Made by a program: the position numbers and the translations under genes. The notes below the pieces were generated by a model. The model was not told the origin of the DNA. It worked only from the letters and a program-made list of their open reading frames with translations, and searched no databases. A stretch of 64,000 nt of DNA from Ricinus communis (lineage: Eukaryota; Streptophyta; Magnoliopsida; Malpighiales; Euphorbiaceae): positions 20,397,001 through 20,461,000 of the forward strand of contig NC_063263.1 of the NCBI RefSeq assembly GCF_019578655.1, read 5' to 3'. Numbering within the stretch: the stretch's first letter is position 1; the number at the start of each line of letters is the position of its first letter. This document shows positions 50,761-63,127 of this stretch, piece by piece.

Positions 50761-53700
50761 AAACAGAAGCAAGTGATATTGGGTTTATATTAGGAAAAGG
50801 AATTAGAGAATTAAGAGTTGTTTTGTTTGTTGAGGGTGGTATGCAAAGGGAAGTTTATTTTGCAGGCTTGCTAGGGGGATGTAACAGTCAATTGGGACCC
50901 ACTTTTTTTTTTTTTTTTTTGGGTGCAATCCTTGGACCAATCATCATGGTGATGCAAAGCTCTTGTCACCATGATGAAGAATGGCTTTTTTTAAACATTT
51001 TTGTTCCTTATTTTGTTTGCTTTAGGTATATTTCTCTATATTCTAGTCAATAAATCAAAGATTTCTTTTTAGGGTTTGATCCTATGCTCAATGTTCACAC
51101 TTCACACCTTCATGATTGGTCAAAGGAAATCATGAAATATATTTAATGTAAATATACATCTTAAATTCTATATCATTCTTTTCTTTCTAATTAGAATTAA
51201 ATGATATCAAGAATTAAATTTTGCATATCATATGGGATCTTGTTTTTCTTTCTTTACTTAATAAAAGGCATATAATACGCTATTATTTCCAAAGAAAATA
51301 AGCATATATAAAGGAAAATCTCATTTGATGTCTTAGTATGCTGAAATTACTTTAAGAGCAGATGGCTGAATTCAAACTTATGTGATAAAAGATAAAAATA
51401 TATTTTTATCCATATCTCTAATTAAATTAAGTTTTTGGAATAAAAAAAGTAGTATACGATCTTACTATTTGATAGTTTTTTAATATGTAAATTTTTAAAA
51501 TAAAAAAAAGTATGTGGCTAAATAAGGTAACAAAAAATAAATATTTTTAACATTAGAAAATATCAATTTTTAAGAAATCAATCATTTTTTCTTTGATTAG
51601 CTATCATTATCATATTATATGTGTTTAATGATATAGATTTAGAACTTAACAATTCAATAACGTTATCATTTAAATGCCAAATTGATATCATTAGATCAAT
51701 AATTTTTTAAATCACGATCTGACAGTCAAACAACGAGATTAAAAGCTGTTACATTCTAAATTCATATTATCATACATGGACACTATAATAATAATAATTA
51801 ATCGAAATATAAATAATTATGTTCTTACGAGTTAAAATATTTTAATAGTGAAATTAATTTTTTATTACGAGTTGTAATTACATATATTTTTTATTTTAAA
51901 AAATAATATTAAAAATTATAAATAGTAAAATCATATGTGATCCCTTAATTGTTCATCTATTATCGCCATTTCATTTTCATAATCAATATTTATATGATTC
52001 TTATTTTTTTGGGGAAATATTGATTTTTATGTATTTTGGGAAATTTTGTTTCTCTTTCTTTTATTGTCTTTCCATAATTTAAAAAACAATTGCCTTTAAT
52101 GGGATGATTTCTTTAATGTATCATAATGATTCAGGATATCCGTCAAAATATCTTAAAATTCTTTAATATAACATTATGCACCATGAGTAATAAGGATTAA
52201 TTTTTCTTTTTTAATGTAAGAAGTAGGACATAGGGATACAGACCATTGACCATTTATATTATAAGGCAAAATCTATAGGGGAATATTTATGCATCAATTA
52301 ATAAAAAAATTATAAAATTATATATAAATTAATATTTTATATTTTAATAATAAATATACATGTCATAATATTCTCTTTAGTCAATTAAATCTAGCTTTGA
52401 GTTCCTCTTCTCACACAAGTGTTTGTCTTAAAAAATTAGAGAGATTAAATTCGAGTCTTTGTATTTATAAAAAATTTGATAAAATGATTATATTTATAAG
52501 GAATAAATTATAAGAACAATCTCTAATTATTAGAAAAACATATTATCTATATGTTTAATGAGGTTTGTAGTCAAACTCTTTTTCTTAATAAAAAAAAAAT
52601 ACATATATTTGGATTTTTTAAATTGTACTTTATTGACTATAAGAATTATAAGATAAGTTGAGAATTATATTAAAATATAATTATTTTAAGTTTTAAAAAT
52701 ATTTATTTTTGTTTATAATATTTTTACATATTGTTTTATTATTGGTTTGTTAACCCAACTTAGCATGTATTTTATATATATATATATATATATAAGTGTC
52801 TTATCCACAACATTAAGGATGCCATAGCTCACAGTAGGGTAATCTAAGTATATGTTATCTCCTCATTATTATTCAATATGTAATAAAAGGCTTTATTGCT
52901 CTTGGTCTTCTCAACAATTTGATTACACTAGGCAGACCATGTAACTGCATTTTAATACCAAAAAACAGAATGTAGCTGCTTCTCCTTTTCTTTCTTATTT
53001 TCTTTTGTTGATATTTTTTAAATTAATATTTTTCATATTTTTATTAATAAATTTTAATAAATAAATATTAATATATGTTTTAGAACATTATAAATTTTTT
53101 TATGGAATCAATTCTCTCTATATGAAAATAGACTATAAAATAGAAAAATTAAATTTAACATTTAAAAATAATTGAAATCATTAGAAGGCACTGATGAAAT
53201 TAATATATATCTCACTTTTGTGTTAATACAATTGATAATTATTAAAATTAGATTTCCCTATTTGTATTTTTGCTATTTGATATATATTTTTATCTTTTTA
53301 TAAGAAGATGTATATTCAAAAAATTTTGCCAAAAACGAAAAAGCAACCATGTAAATACTATATTATTATCTTAGGACTGTGATATCTAGAATTAGACAAT
53401 TTGAGGCAAAATTAAATGAATCCAAATGCTGTTTCATTCAAGTCTGGAAGCCCCTGAACCAATTTAACAAATTAGAACTTATTTTAAGTGGTCAATATCA
53501 ACCAATAACTCAGATCACATCAAAGTTCTTATGATCAGTTGCGATGACTAAAAAGAGAAAAAAGAATAAAATGGTATCCTTTAGAATACATGTTCGATAT
53601 ATAAATAAAAATATTTTAATAAAAATTTATTATTTTTACAATAAGAGAATAAACGGCTATTATTTTATACATCCTAAATGACTATTCCCTTTTGTATAAT

Positions 53701-56700
53701 TTAAGGCCTATTAAATTTATAAAATTTTAAAAAATAATTCATCTAAAAAAAGTGATAAGATCGGCACGTGTACACTATGAGAGTAAAAGTTTTGATGCCA
53801 TAAATTTAATATAAATATATATATATTTTTTAATTAAAAAAATTAGTTTGACTCTTTAATTCTTTCTAAACTAAGAAATAATTTATATATAAGGCTATAT
53901 AAACATTAAAAATTAGTGTAGCAATTTTTCTTTTGAAGTGGGAAAAGATGGGAAAAAGAGGGGCTAATGTCATATAGTCATCATGGGTGATGAGGCATAT
54001 GCCAACTATTGTATTTGGCTGGCAATTTATTATTTGTTTTGTTGTGTGTTGGATCTAATCTAAAGCTCAACTCCAAAAAAAAAAAAAAAAAAGAAAGAAA
54101 GAAGAAGATGTACATTTTTGGATCTTATGGTTGGATTCCAAATTTTCAATGAACACATGCCAAAAGAGGGTACCAATAATATAAAAATATCATCCCTTTA
54201 AAAACCAAATCCAATAATAAATGACATCTATAATACCTAAGCATTGCGTATGCAATATTTTAGTACCTAAGACATTGAAAGAAAAGTTAGAAAAAAAAAA
54301 AATAATAAAAGACCCTTGACTTTGTTTCAATTAATTAATTAAGCACCCAATTCCCATTCTTATCTTAGACTTAATATATATAAAACAAATAAAAATGGGC
54401 ATGTTGGTTTAGAAGACAGCCTGCCCACATAAATAGGAGGACTCAAAGGAATAAAAAGAAAGAGTTATGAAGATCCCTACCCTTTTGTCACATGAATTGA
54501 ATGATAACTTTCGGAATTTAATTTGGTAAGGACCTCCTATGTTCTCACCTGAACTTGGCTTAAATTCATGTCTACATTTGAGCAGGTAGTTTATGAGTTT
54601 TTGTAAATTTAATTTATTCTTTTCGGTGGCCTGTGTGAACATAATATTTGCCAGGATAGACCTTGATTTTAATATGCAACTCCCCTTATCAATCTGAAAT
54701 ACCATATTCACTTACTGATAAAGTCAATTTAAAATAACAAACAAGCCAATGTGAAAACTGCTTCCTTTGAGTTTATAAATCAACTCATACATTAATAAAA
54801 ATATTATGGTTTTAACCTTTTAAAATATTTAACTTCTATAAATTATTAACTAACTGCGACAATAACTATACTTAATAAGAAATATTGTTACGATGCGCGA
54901 GTTAACATCTTTATAGCTATATCCTATGTCTATGTTGTTTAACTTTCAGCCCGTTAACTAAACTTTCATGAAAAATTTTCAAAAATAACTAGATTTTATC
55001 AATTCTTATTGACTAGCATATGCAAACTCATAAAAAAGATTAAGAGTGAAGCCATTTTTTTATTTCTTTTAAATTAAGAGAGATTATTATGAAAGGAATA
55101 GAATATAAAAATAGGAAAAAGAACCTAAAATCTATCTATTGTGAGATTAGATTTATAAATCTATAATTTGTGTTTAAAATTTATACATTTAAGGGAATGG
55201 GGATCAATTCATCTATCATTAAAAACATTCTTTTTTAATTTTTATATGAAGATATCAATAACTCAAATTAAGTGAATATATTTTATTTTGTTATCTTATT
55301 CTCAATCATCATCATTAATCTTGAAGTTAAGCATATGAATGTATGATAATATTTTATTTTATTTGTATATAAAGGAAGATAGAGATATTACTCATGAGAA
55401 ATTCATGCACTATTAGGGATAGAATACATGCATCATCACTAATAATTGTTAATATTCAAATGACCCTTCATACCAAATTGATGAATATTAGACTTAGACA
55501 GAGCCAACCACAATTTAAGAACATGTCATTCCAATGGCTGCCCTTCTAATTCAAGGGGCGGACTAAAATCAGAAGCAATTAATTAAAATCTGCAGCCTCT
55601 GGTCTTGTGCATGTTCAGATGCTATAAAAAAAGTCTAGAATCTTTTATTTAATAGATTAATTCTTTAATCTTTTTAGTAAACTCTACTTTCTTGAAAAAC
55701 ATCAGTTCATCTGTTTTTCTTGTATTTAAAGAAGTAGTTTCCAAATTTTAAAAAAGAATTATTCTAAAAAGTGCTCTTATCCAGTAAAACGAGGATTCGT
55801 GTTGCTTAAAATTTCCTCTATAAATGATATCGTTATTTCATTTAGGTCAAATTTTCGTTATCAACCTAAATTTAATAAGCAAGATGAGTTGAGCTTTATA
55901 TCTATTAATATATAGTTTAATATTCACTCTATATAAGCATTATGTATAAATTTAAAACTTCTTATCAATAAAATAAATAAAATAAACTATATAATTTGAT
56001 TTAGAACTGTAGTTTCATATTTATACCTTATAATTAATGTTAGTCTAATGGATTGGAAATAAACTTTTCTAATTATACAGACAGTAGTTGGATACAAGTT
56101 TAATATAATTTTAGTGATATTTATTTTAGGTATATATATTTTGAATTAATTTTAATCCAATTGATTTAAGCTGAAAAGATATATTTTTTTTATTATTTAA
56201 AAATAGAAATCTCTAAATCTCTATAGTCTAGTTCCTTACCACTGTCCTGTTAAATCCGAATTTTTATACCGAACAGTTTTAAAAAATTGGTACAGTTTAA
56301 TATATAGATTTTTATATTACCATATGGTCTTGGAAATCCAATTTTCAAATTTCTAAAATTTGGTTCAGTTAAGAAGATTTTCAATTTTTAAATTTTCTCG
56401 AATCATGCTTACCTCTCTTAAGTGATGGAAAATTCAAGGGCAGATATGGTACTTAGGTTTAATGACAAGGGGACTTGTGAAATACTATTCTTACAGAAAG
56501 AGGTGAAAATGGTTTTTCAAAGGGCAAATTTATCATTTTAAATAAAATAATATGGAAACCAGTATTTGAAAATTGGACCGAAGAGGAAACCAATCAAGAT
56601 GCCATTTACCAATGCACCCGGTTTGACATATTAGACCACTGACTAGAACGGTCTAACAAAAACTAATTATATTTTATTTATTATACTCTAAAATAGTAAT

Positions 56701-56990
56701 TACAATAAATTCTTATTAATTTTTAATATCTAATAAAGTCTAAACAATAAAATCTAAAAAATTAAATAACAAATTTAAATAGATGTATATTAATAGAATC
56801 ATATCTTATAACAAAATGAAAAAAGACAAGATATATAAATTATAAAAAAGTAAATTATAAACACAAAATTATGAAAAAAAAACTATTATTGTTCTTCTAC
56901 AAATAAGTTTTGATGATTTTAAATACAAGTTCATTTAACTTTTAGTATTATAATCCATATTTTTCTTTAATAATTTATACAAATATATAT
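50761..56990. other. AT-rich intergenic DNA
   Basis: Contains T- and A-runs (near 50903-50920 and 54077-54092), short TA runs (near 52778) and no recognisable gene. A 100-codon minus frame at 54409-54711 has no family resemblance I know and no splice-linked neighbours. Near 56240-56660, CCGAA/GGTTTGAC-type sequence hints at old repeat DNA. Confidence 0.5.
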
Positions 56991-57716
56991 AGGGATAATT
57001 ACTCCATGATTTTCACTCTAATATATGAGTTATCCCGTATGTCGATTTTATCATATTAAATCCACCTTATGTTTTTTTAACCTAACTACTAACTCCCCGC
57101 ATCTAAAGTCAATGCAGTTAAAGGATTGAATTGAAAAATAAATTACGACTTAATTCTTAAACTTTTACCAATATGAAATTCATCCAAAATTATTATTTTT
57201 ATTATGTTAGAGTGAATTATTATTTTTAGCGGAAGTAATAGTTAGTTTTACAATAAGTTAGTTATAGTATTTAACAAAATTAATTAATTATTATTTTAAT
57301 TACTTTAATTTTTAGCACAGTTTAATCCTAAGAATTTAAATGTCTTAAAATACTTATATTTAGAGCAACATTATTAAATTAGCATATAGTTTAATTTGAA
57401 TTATTAACATATAATATGTATTTATAGTTAGAAATATTTATTTATATTATTATTTTAATGGAGAATAGAATTAAACAATGCTAAGAATGGAATTTTTACT
57501 TGAATTTAATAAAAAATAATTTTGGATGATTTTAATATTTGATAAAAATTCAATAATCAAATTATAATTTTATTTTTCAATTTAGTCCTTTAACTGTATT
57601 AACTTGATGCAGGGAGCTAGTAGTTATGAAATACAAGAGGCTTTTAGTATAATAAAATTGACACAAGGGAATTTGTATAATAGAGTAGAAATAAGGGGAT
57701 TTAAAGTAATTACCCC
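56991..57716. mobile_element. ~725 bp MITE with ~150 bp inverted ends
   Basis: The left arm (AGGGATAATTACTCCATGAT...) and the reverse complement of the right arm (GGGGTAATTACTTTAAATCC...) align over about 150 bases. Blocks include TGTCGATTTTAT / TGTCAATTTTAT, CTCCC(C/T)GCATC and CAGTTAAAGGA followed by AATTGAAAAATAAA. ATAT lies at both edges, too short and AT-rich to prove a target duplication. The interior is AT-rich without a transposase. Confidence 0.75.
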
Positions 57717-57837
57717 ATATAAAAACTGACTGAATTGAATTGTCAGTTAGCCGGTTTAATCCAGTCCAAACTGATTCAACCGTAAATCCACATTTTTAGC
57801 TAAAATGGACAGGATTGACCATTGGTTCCCGGTTGTA

Positions 57838-58000
57838 AGGGTGAGCAACAGTCGGTTCGTTTTTAGGTTGGTTTCATTTTAACCGAAAAATTGAATAACT
57901 GAATTATCTTATTTATTAATCGAAGCGAAATATAAAGTGTAACCGAATCGAATTGTACCGAAATAATTCAGTTTGGTCAATTAGTTTGGAATTTTTTAAT
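57838..58000. repeat. Fragment resembling a plant GGTGAGCA-type repeat
   Basis: GGGTGAGCAACAGTCGGTTC followed by alternating CGAA / AACCGA motifs is typical of a common plant hAT-like MITE end, recognised from memory. No matching inverted end was found nearby, so only a fragment is called. Confidence 0.35.
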
Positions 58001-58195
58001 TTTTATAATTTAAATTATAAATATTAATATTTATATATATATATATAATATTTATTCAACATCAACAATGATAAAAAATATATTCACATATATAAGTAAA
58101 TATATCTTTATAGTTAAATATATCTATTTCTTCTTTAAATAAATAAATAAATAAAATACTTTTACTACTAAATATATATTTATGTCCTAAATTTG

Positions 58196-58958
58196 TATCA
58201 ATTAGTGAGTTGCACTTTAACTTCCGATTTAATCTAACAGACACCTGAACTTTACTTTTTTTTTTTAATATCATCTTTAACTTTCAATTTAACTTAACGT
58301 GGACCTGGACTTTATTTTTTGGTAATATTTAAACATCCTTATTTAATATATATGTACGGATTGAATGAAAGTGTCAGCACCTATTTTTCTAATTTAGATA
58401 TCAAGAAAATTACAGAAAATCCAATGATAAAAGTTACTGCCTTTTTCGAGTCTCGGGAGGTTGAGAACGAGCAAATCCCAGCTAGGATTGAGAATAATAA
58501 TTACTTTTCTAGAATCAATTTGGATCCAATTGGCGGAAAAAATTAAGTTTGAGGAGTGAAATGATGGTATTTACAAGTTCAGGGACTAAACTGTAAAAAT
58601 CTTTAGAACTTTTTTACACCCTAAGCCAATTGGCTCTGTATACAGTCGAATCAGCTATGCACAAAGCCGATCGGCTTAGCACAGAGCGAAATCAGCTTTG
58701 TGCAATCCCGGTTGGTCTAAAATTCAGATTTTCACTCCGTTTTGAGTATCTTTCACTTTACAATTATAAAATAAATAAAAATATATCTTCTAGAATATTT
58801 TATTGATGATTATTCGAATTTTAGTGGTTTTCATAATATTTCAATATTTATTGATAATTAGCGTTAAATATTTTTTATAAATCCAAAAACTAAGTTTTTT
58901 TATTATGGATATTTATCAAACAAACAATGTATATCTAAGTCTCTAGGATTTTCTTAAA
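58196..58958. repeat. Left part of an older repeat split by the solo LTR
   Basis: Holds an unrecognised 66-codon plus frame (58349-58546) and a block at 58624-58755 with repeated GCCAATTGGCTCT / GCCGATCGGCTTA motifs. A similar block (GCTGATCGGCTTA, GCTGATTGGCTCT, TGATTTTCAGATTTT) occurs at 62632-62760, on the other side of the solo LTR. Probably one older element. Its class is not established. Confidence 0.4.
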
Positions 58959-58963
58959 CCTTC

Positions 58964-61846
58964 TGTCACGACCCCACCCGTGGGCCCGTGACCGGCACTA
59001 GGGAATGGGTAGGCTTAAGGCCACCGAAACCCGTAGTAAGCCTGACACTCACTGATTTAAACAAATCTCATCTCAAATTAATATTATTAAAACCACAAAT
59101 TATCTTAATAGTTACACTTTACAAAATTACTTCGGTCTACCAGAAAAACTAGGCGAGACCCGAAGCTCGGAAAATTACAAACTGATACATCTACTAATTA
59201 CTACCGCGGAGAATCTAAGATTTACCAATTTACATACCAAATCAAATACATCACCCGATGATGAAGGAGTCGGATTCTTTGAATAAGAGTCGCGGAGAAC
59301 TAACGATCACGAATCGAAAAGCGGTAAAAATGAGGTATGGGTCTAGAGTGAGTTAAAATCATATATCTATAACAGTTTCAAATATCTCAATGTCACCTTA
59401 TTTAATTTTAAAATAATTAATAAATCACGTGAACCATACGTGTCATGTTAAAACATATGTGGCATGCCATGCTTAAACAAAATTTATTCCACATGCAACG
59501 GGACGGAGTACTTCAGTAGAACTCTAATCCCAACTCTAAAATCTCGATTATTTCAACACTTATGTCTCAACTAACCTCAACTCTATCATCTCAAACCTCT
59601 CATTCCAACAGGACTGGCGCCCAGAGAGCAAAGCTCGACCAGGGACCTTACCTCCAGTCCGGTCACTTAACTCTCAGCCTTAGCCTTTCGGCTCTCTTAT
59701 CCAATAAGACTGGCGCCCAGAGAGCTTAGCTTGACCAGGGACCTTACCTCCGGTCACTTAAATTTCCAAATAAGCCGGCCGAGCAATGCTCGACCAGGGA
59801 CCTTTACTCCGGCAACCACACTCTACTAAGCCCAGAGAGCGATGCTCGACCAGGGCAGGTCCTAATCTTTCTTTCTTAAAATTTTTACCTCTTTACCCTT
59901 TCCCTATCTCTCTCAGATTATATTGGGACACTCATCCAACTCCTATATTCTACTGCCGTTCCATCCTGAGTCATCATGCAATATTAAAATTGGTAATAAA
60001 GGAAAAATATATTTAAATAGTAATTAAAAGCATCATGCAAATGATAATAATAATAATTAAATGAAAAATTGAAATTGCAAATAAATATTCACGAGTGTAG
60101 AATCAAATTTTATGCATGACACGTGCGTAAGCGATATATGACTTTAACTCGCGGGTTTGGCGACCTCCTAGCTCACTCCGGTGCCTCGGTAGGAGCGAGC
60201 CGAACGAACTGACAATCTAGTCACGGAAAGCAATTTATCAAAACGATGAAACAATCGATCATTAATCCTAGGTCTAGACTCCTGGTATCTAAGAATCTCG
60301 ACTCGGGAGAATTCTCACCGAAAATCCGTGAACCTCCCTTACAACACGAACATTACTCCCCGTAAAAACGGGTCCAGGGACTGCCGGAAAAACACTCCAA
60401 ATATCCAACAATTTAAACAACGGGAGTCGGGTCCCCGAACTTCACTATTTCCGAGCTCCGCCAAAACACAAGGCGGACAATTATTTATGACTCACAAATA
60501 TCATCAAATACTCAATATAAACCATTAGACACAATTAAACCAAGAATTCCAAAATTAACGGGCCAAAGATAATTACCGAGACGCTCGATCGCTCGGTCGA
60601 CTCGCCTCCGGCCGCCGGAGTTCGATCGACGATCCGAACACACCATCGGACTCACAGCGTGTGATCCACGCTTCCGATTTTCCGATCGACACCCGACCAT
60701 CCGGAGAGATTTGCGAACGATCACGACCGTCGATTTGTAAACGAAGCCCGATCGCCACGAAACCAGTGCCATCGCGAAGCTTGAGCAGAGGAGAGTCGGG
60801 ATATGCCCTCCGATCGTCCATCCTCCGCCGGATCTCGCCGGAAAAACTCAAAAACACCGGCTGCCACCATTTTCTCTCTCCACCGGATCTTCCGATTCCG
60901 GCCACCACTGTCGACACCGCCCGCCAAAACAAAGCCGTGAGAGGAGTCGATCGGCGCAAGATCAGCGACCACGGCCGGAAGCGCGCGGCAAGGAAGCTTC
61001 GGCCATTTTCCTCCTCGCGAGGCTGCTGCCGCCCGGCCGGCCCGACCCGCCGCCAAAGCCGCTCCGACGCGCCACCGCGACTCCTCCTTCTTGGCTCTCT
61101 CTCTCTCTCTCTTCCTCTCTTCTTCTTCCTCGACTTCCATTCCTTTCAATATCGACATTTGACCCCTGAACTTTTCCTTATTACAATTTGGTCCCTCAAC
61201 TTCCTTAATTACTTACAATTTCATCCCGCAGAATTCCAATTTGACCCCCAAACTTCTTTTTAGCCTTTCAATTAAGCCCCTAACTATTTAATTTGGGCCA
61301 AATCCGAATTATTGGAAATACACAATTACAAAAACACCCCTTACCGACATATTTATTTACGAAAATACCAAACTCACAAATTTCCATTAAAACCCCATAA
61401 AAATAAAATTATACTTTTAATCCTTATTCCAAAATAATCCTCCAATTAAATCCTACACACAATTAAATTAAATAATCAATTTCCAACTTAAAATTTAATA
61501 CTACTAATCAATTACAATACCAATTCTCCCAAAATTCTTTTATAAAAACATCCTTTATAATTTCTTCCAAAATTTTTCAATATATAATTTTACTTATATA
61601 AATATGCATTTATAAAAAAATTGAATAACCAAAATATAATCATTTCTCAAATAGTTTACTTAATTACTCCTTAAAAATCAAACTAATTGGATATGGAAAA
61701 TAACTCATTTATTTATCTAACATGAACATTCAAAATTTGTATTTAAATCATTCCAATTAAACCGAATAAAAATAAAGCTAAAATTAACTTAAATAAAAAC
61801 TCACTATTAAATATATATATATAAAAAAAAAATTTCGGGTGTTACA
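58964..61846 (-). mobile_element. Solo LTR of a Gypsy-type (chromovirus-like) retrotransposon, 2883 bp
   Basis: Read on the minus strand it begins TGTAACACCCGAAATTT and ends GGGGTCGTGACA. A perfect 5-bp target duplication CCTTC lies on both sides (58959-58963 and 61847-61851). No second LTR or internal region follows, so it is a solo LTR left by recombination between the two LTRs. Length and end sequences suggest the Tekay/Del group (from memory). It is far richer in G+C (about 60570-61090) than its surroundings. Long open frames inside, such as 200 codons at 60661-61263, overlap on both strands and show no protein family. Confidence 0.9.
59606..59858. repeat. Four degenerate tandem repeats inside the solo LTR
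   Basis: GCCCAGAGAGC...GCTCGACCAGGGACCTTA-like blocks start near 59616, 59714, 59775 and 59830 with variable spacing. They lie in the 3' third of the LTR as transcribed. Role unknown. Confidence 0.85.
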
Positions 61847-61853
61847 CCTTCCC

Positions 61854-61863
61854 CTATAAATAG
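61854..61863 (+). promoter_or_regulatory. TATA box of the older interrupted element
   Basis: CTATAAATAG starts 3 bases after the right CCTTC duplication. It is a near-consensus plant TATA box, followed by a leader-like, A/C-rich stretch. No coding gene follows in the window, so it more likely belongs to an old retroelement LTR than to a host gene. Confidence 0.5.
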
Positions 61864-63127
61864 AAAAGGAAATTCTAGATTTAGGGGTTGACAAGTTTCA
61901 GCAGAACGACAATAAGTTTTCAGCAATACATACACTTTTAAAAATCAAAACACAAACCTTAAACACTCTACATTTTCTATTGAATCTCCTCTTCATCACC
62001 TGAGATTCGAGGATTTGCATAATACGGTGACAACCTAAGGGTTTCAAAGCATCCACATCATCATCTTTCCCTCCTCTTCTAATATTCTTTGTTATTTTTC
62101 CTGCTTTCTTTGTTAGGAATATGTTAGGGATTTATGGTTTTTTTTATGATTATTATTTATTTTATTGTTATATGTGTTAGAATTAGATTTCTTGCATGAT
62201 TTACATGTTTTTCTGATATTCATGTTTCCTGGATTTTGAAACGATAACTTTTATGTTCTTAGGTTCTGAATCTAATAATATGAACATGTAGGGTTTTGAA
62301 TATGATAGTATGATTTTATTGGATTTTGAATATGATTAGTTAATGAGTAGGTAAACAAAATTGATTTATGTTTCTATGTAATTGAACTAGATTTTAGAAT
62401 TATATAATTGAAATTTGAAATCTATCTTAAAATATTATATTTGCCTACTGTTTGTTATAATTTGTTTAGTGTTTGTATTATTTTTTAAAGTTTTCTAGTT
62501 AAATTTCATGTTTTTATGCTTTTTATTTCATTTTATATGTTTTGATTGACTTTCTATGTTCTATGCATGTGAAATAAGATCCTGGGTGTGAGAAACTGAA
62601 GGGAAAAAAGGCAAAAAGACCTATGAAGGTCCAGAGCTGATCGGCTTAATGCAGAGTCGATTTGGCTCTGCAGTTAGCTGATTGGCTCTATACCCTACAC
62701 CAATCGGATTTGCACATCTTGACCCCTGATTTTCAGATTTTTTGTTATGTACTTAGCATTTAGGCAATTTTCTTTCATTTTTTAGTTGTAGGAATGATTG
62801 TAATAGTTGGATTAATTTTCTACACTTTATTTCTATTTTATGATGGTAAATAATTGCTTTGTGATTGCCTAATTAAAACTAGATATATTGACTTTAGGTT
62901 AAAATTGGACTCAATATGAAAACTATAGTCCATTAGGTTAATTAGATGATAATTGGGATAAATCTAAAATTAATGTAAACCAAGTAGAACTTTGCCATGC
63001 TTTATTTATAATTGGATCATGATTAGGTTTAAGATTGCATACCTTTAAACAAAAAATAGTCTATATAGGTTTAAAAGGCTTGAAACTAAAGCATAACTTA
63101 TAAATTGCATTAGACTAGGAAGACTTC
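61864..63127. other. Older repeat DNA downstream of the solo LTR
   Basis: Continuation of the element split by the solo LTR up to about 62770, then AT-rich DNA to the TRIM. No reading frame of note. Confidence 0.4.

Noticed and set aside
54409..54711. 100-codon minus frame in the large intergenic region
   Set aside because: No recognisable domain, no splice-linked exon or promoter; could be a remnant but nothing supports a gene.
58319..58546. 75-codon plus frame near the older repeat
   Set aside because: Protein-like composition but not recognised, and the start is in repeat DNA; kept only as part of the repeat description.
60661..61263. 200-codon plus frame and overlapping minus frames of 86-145 codons
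   Set aside because: They sit in the GC-rich core of the solo LTR, where stop codons are rare by composition; both strands are open and no protein family is visible.
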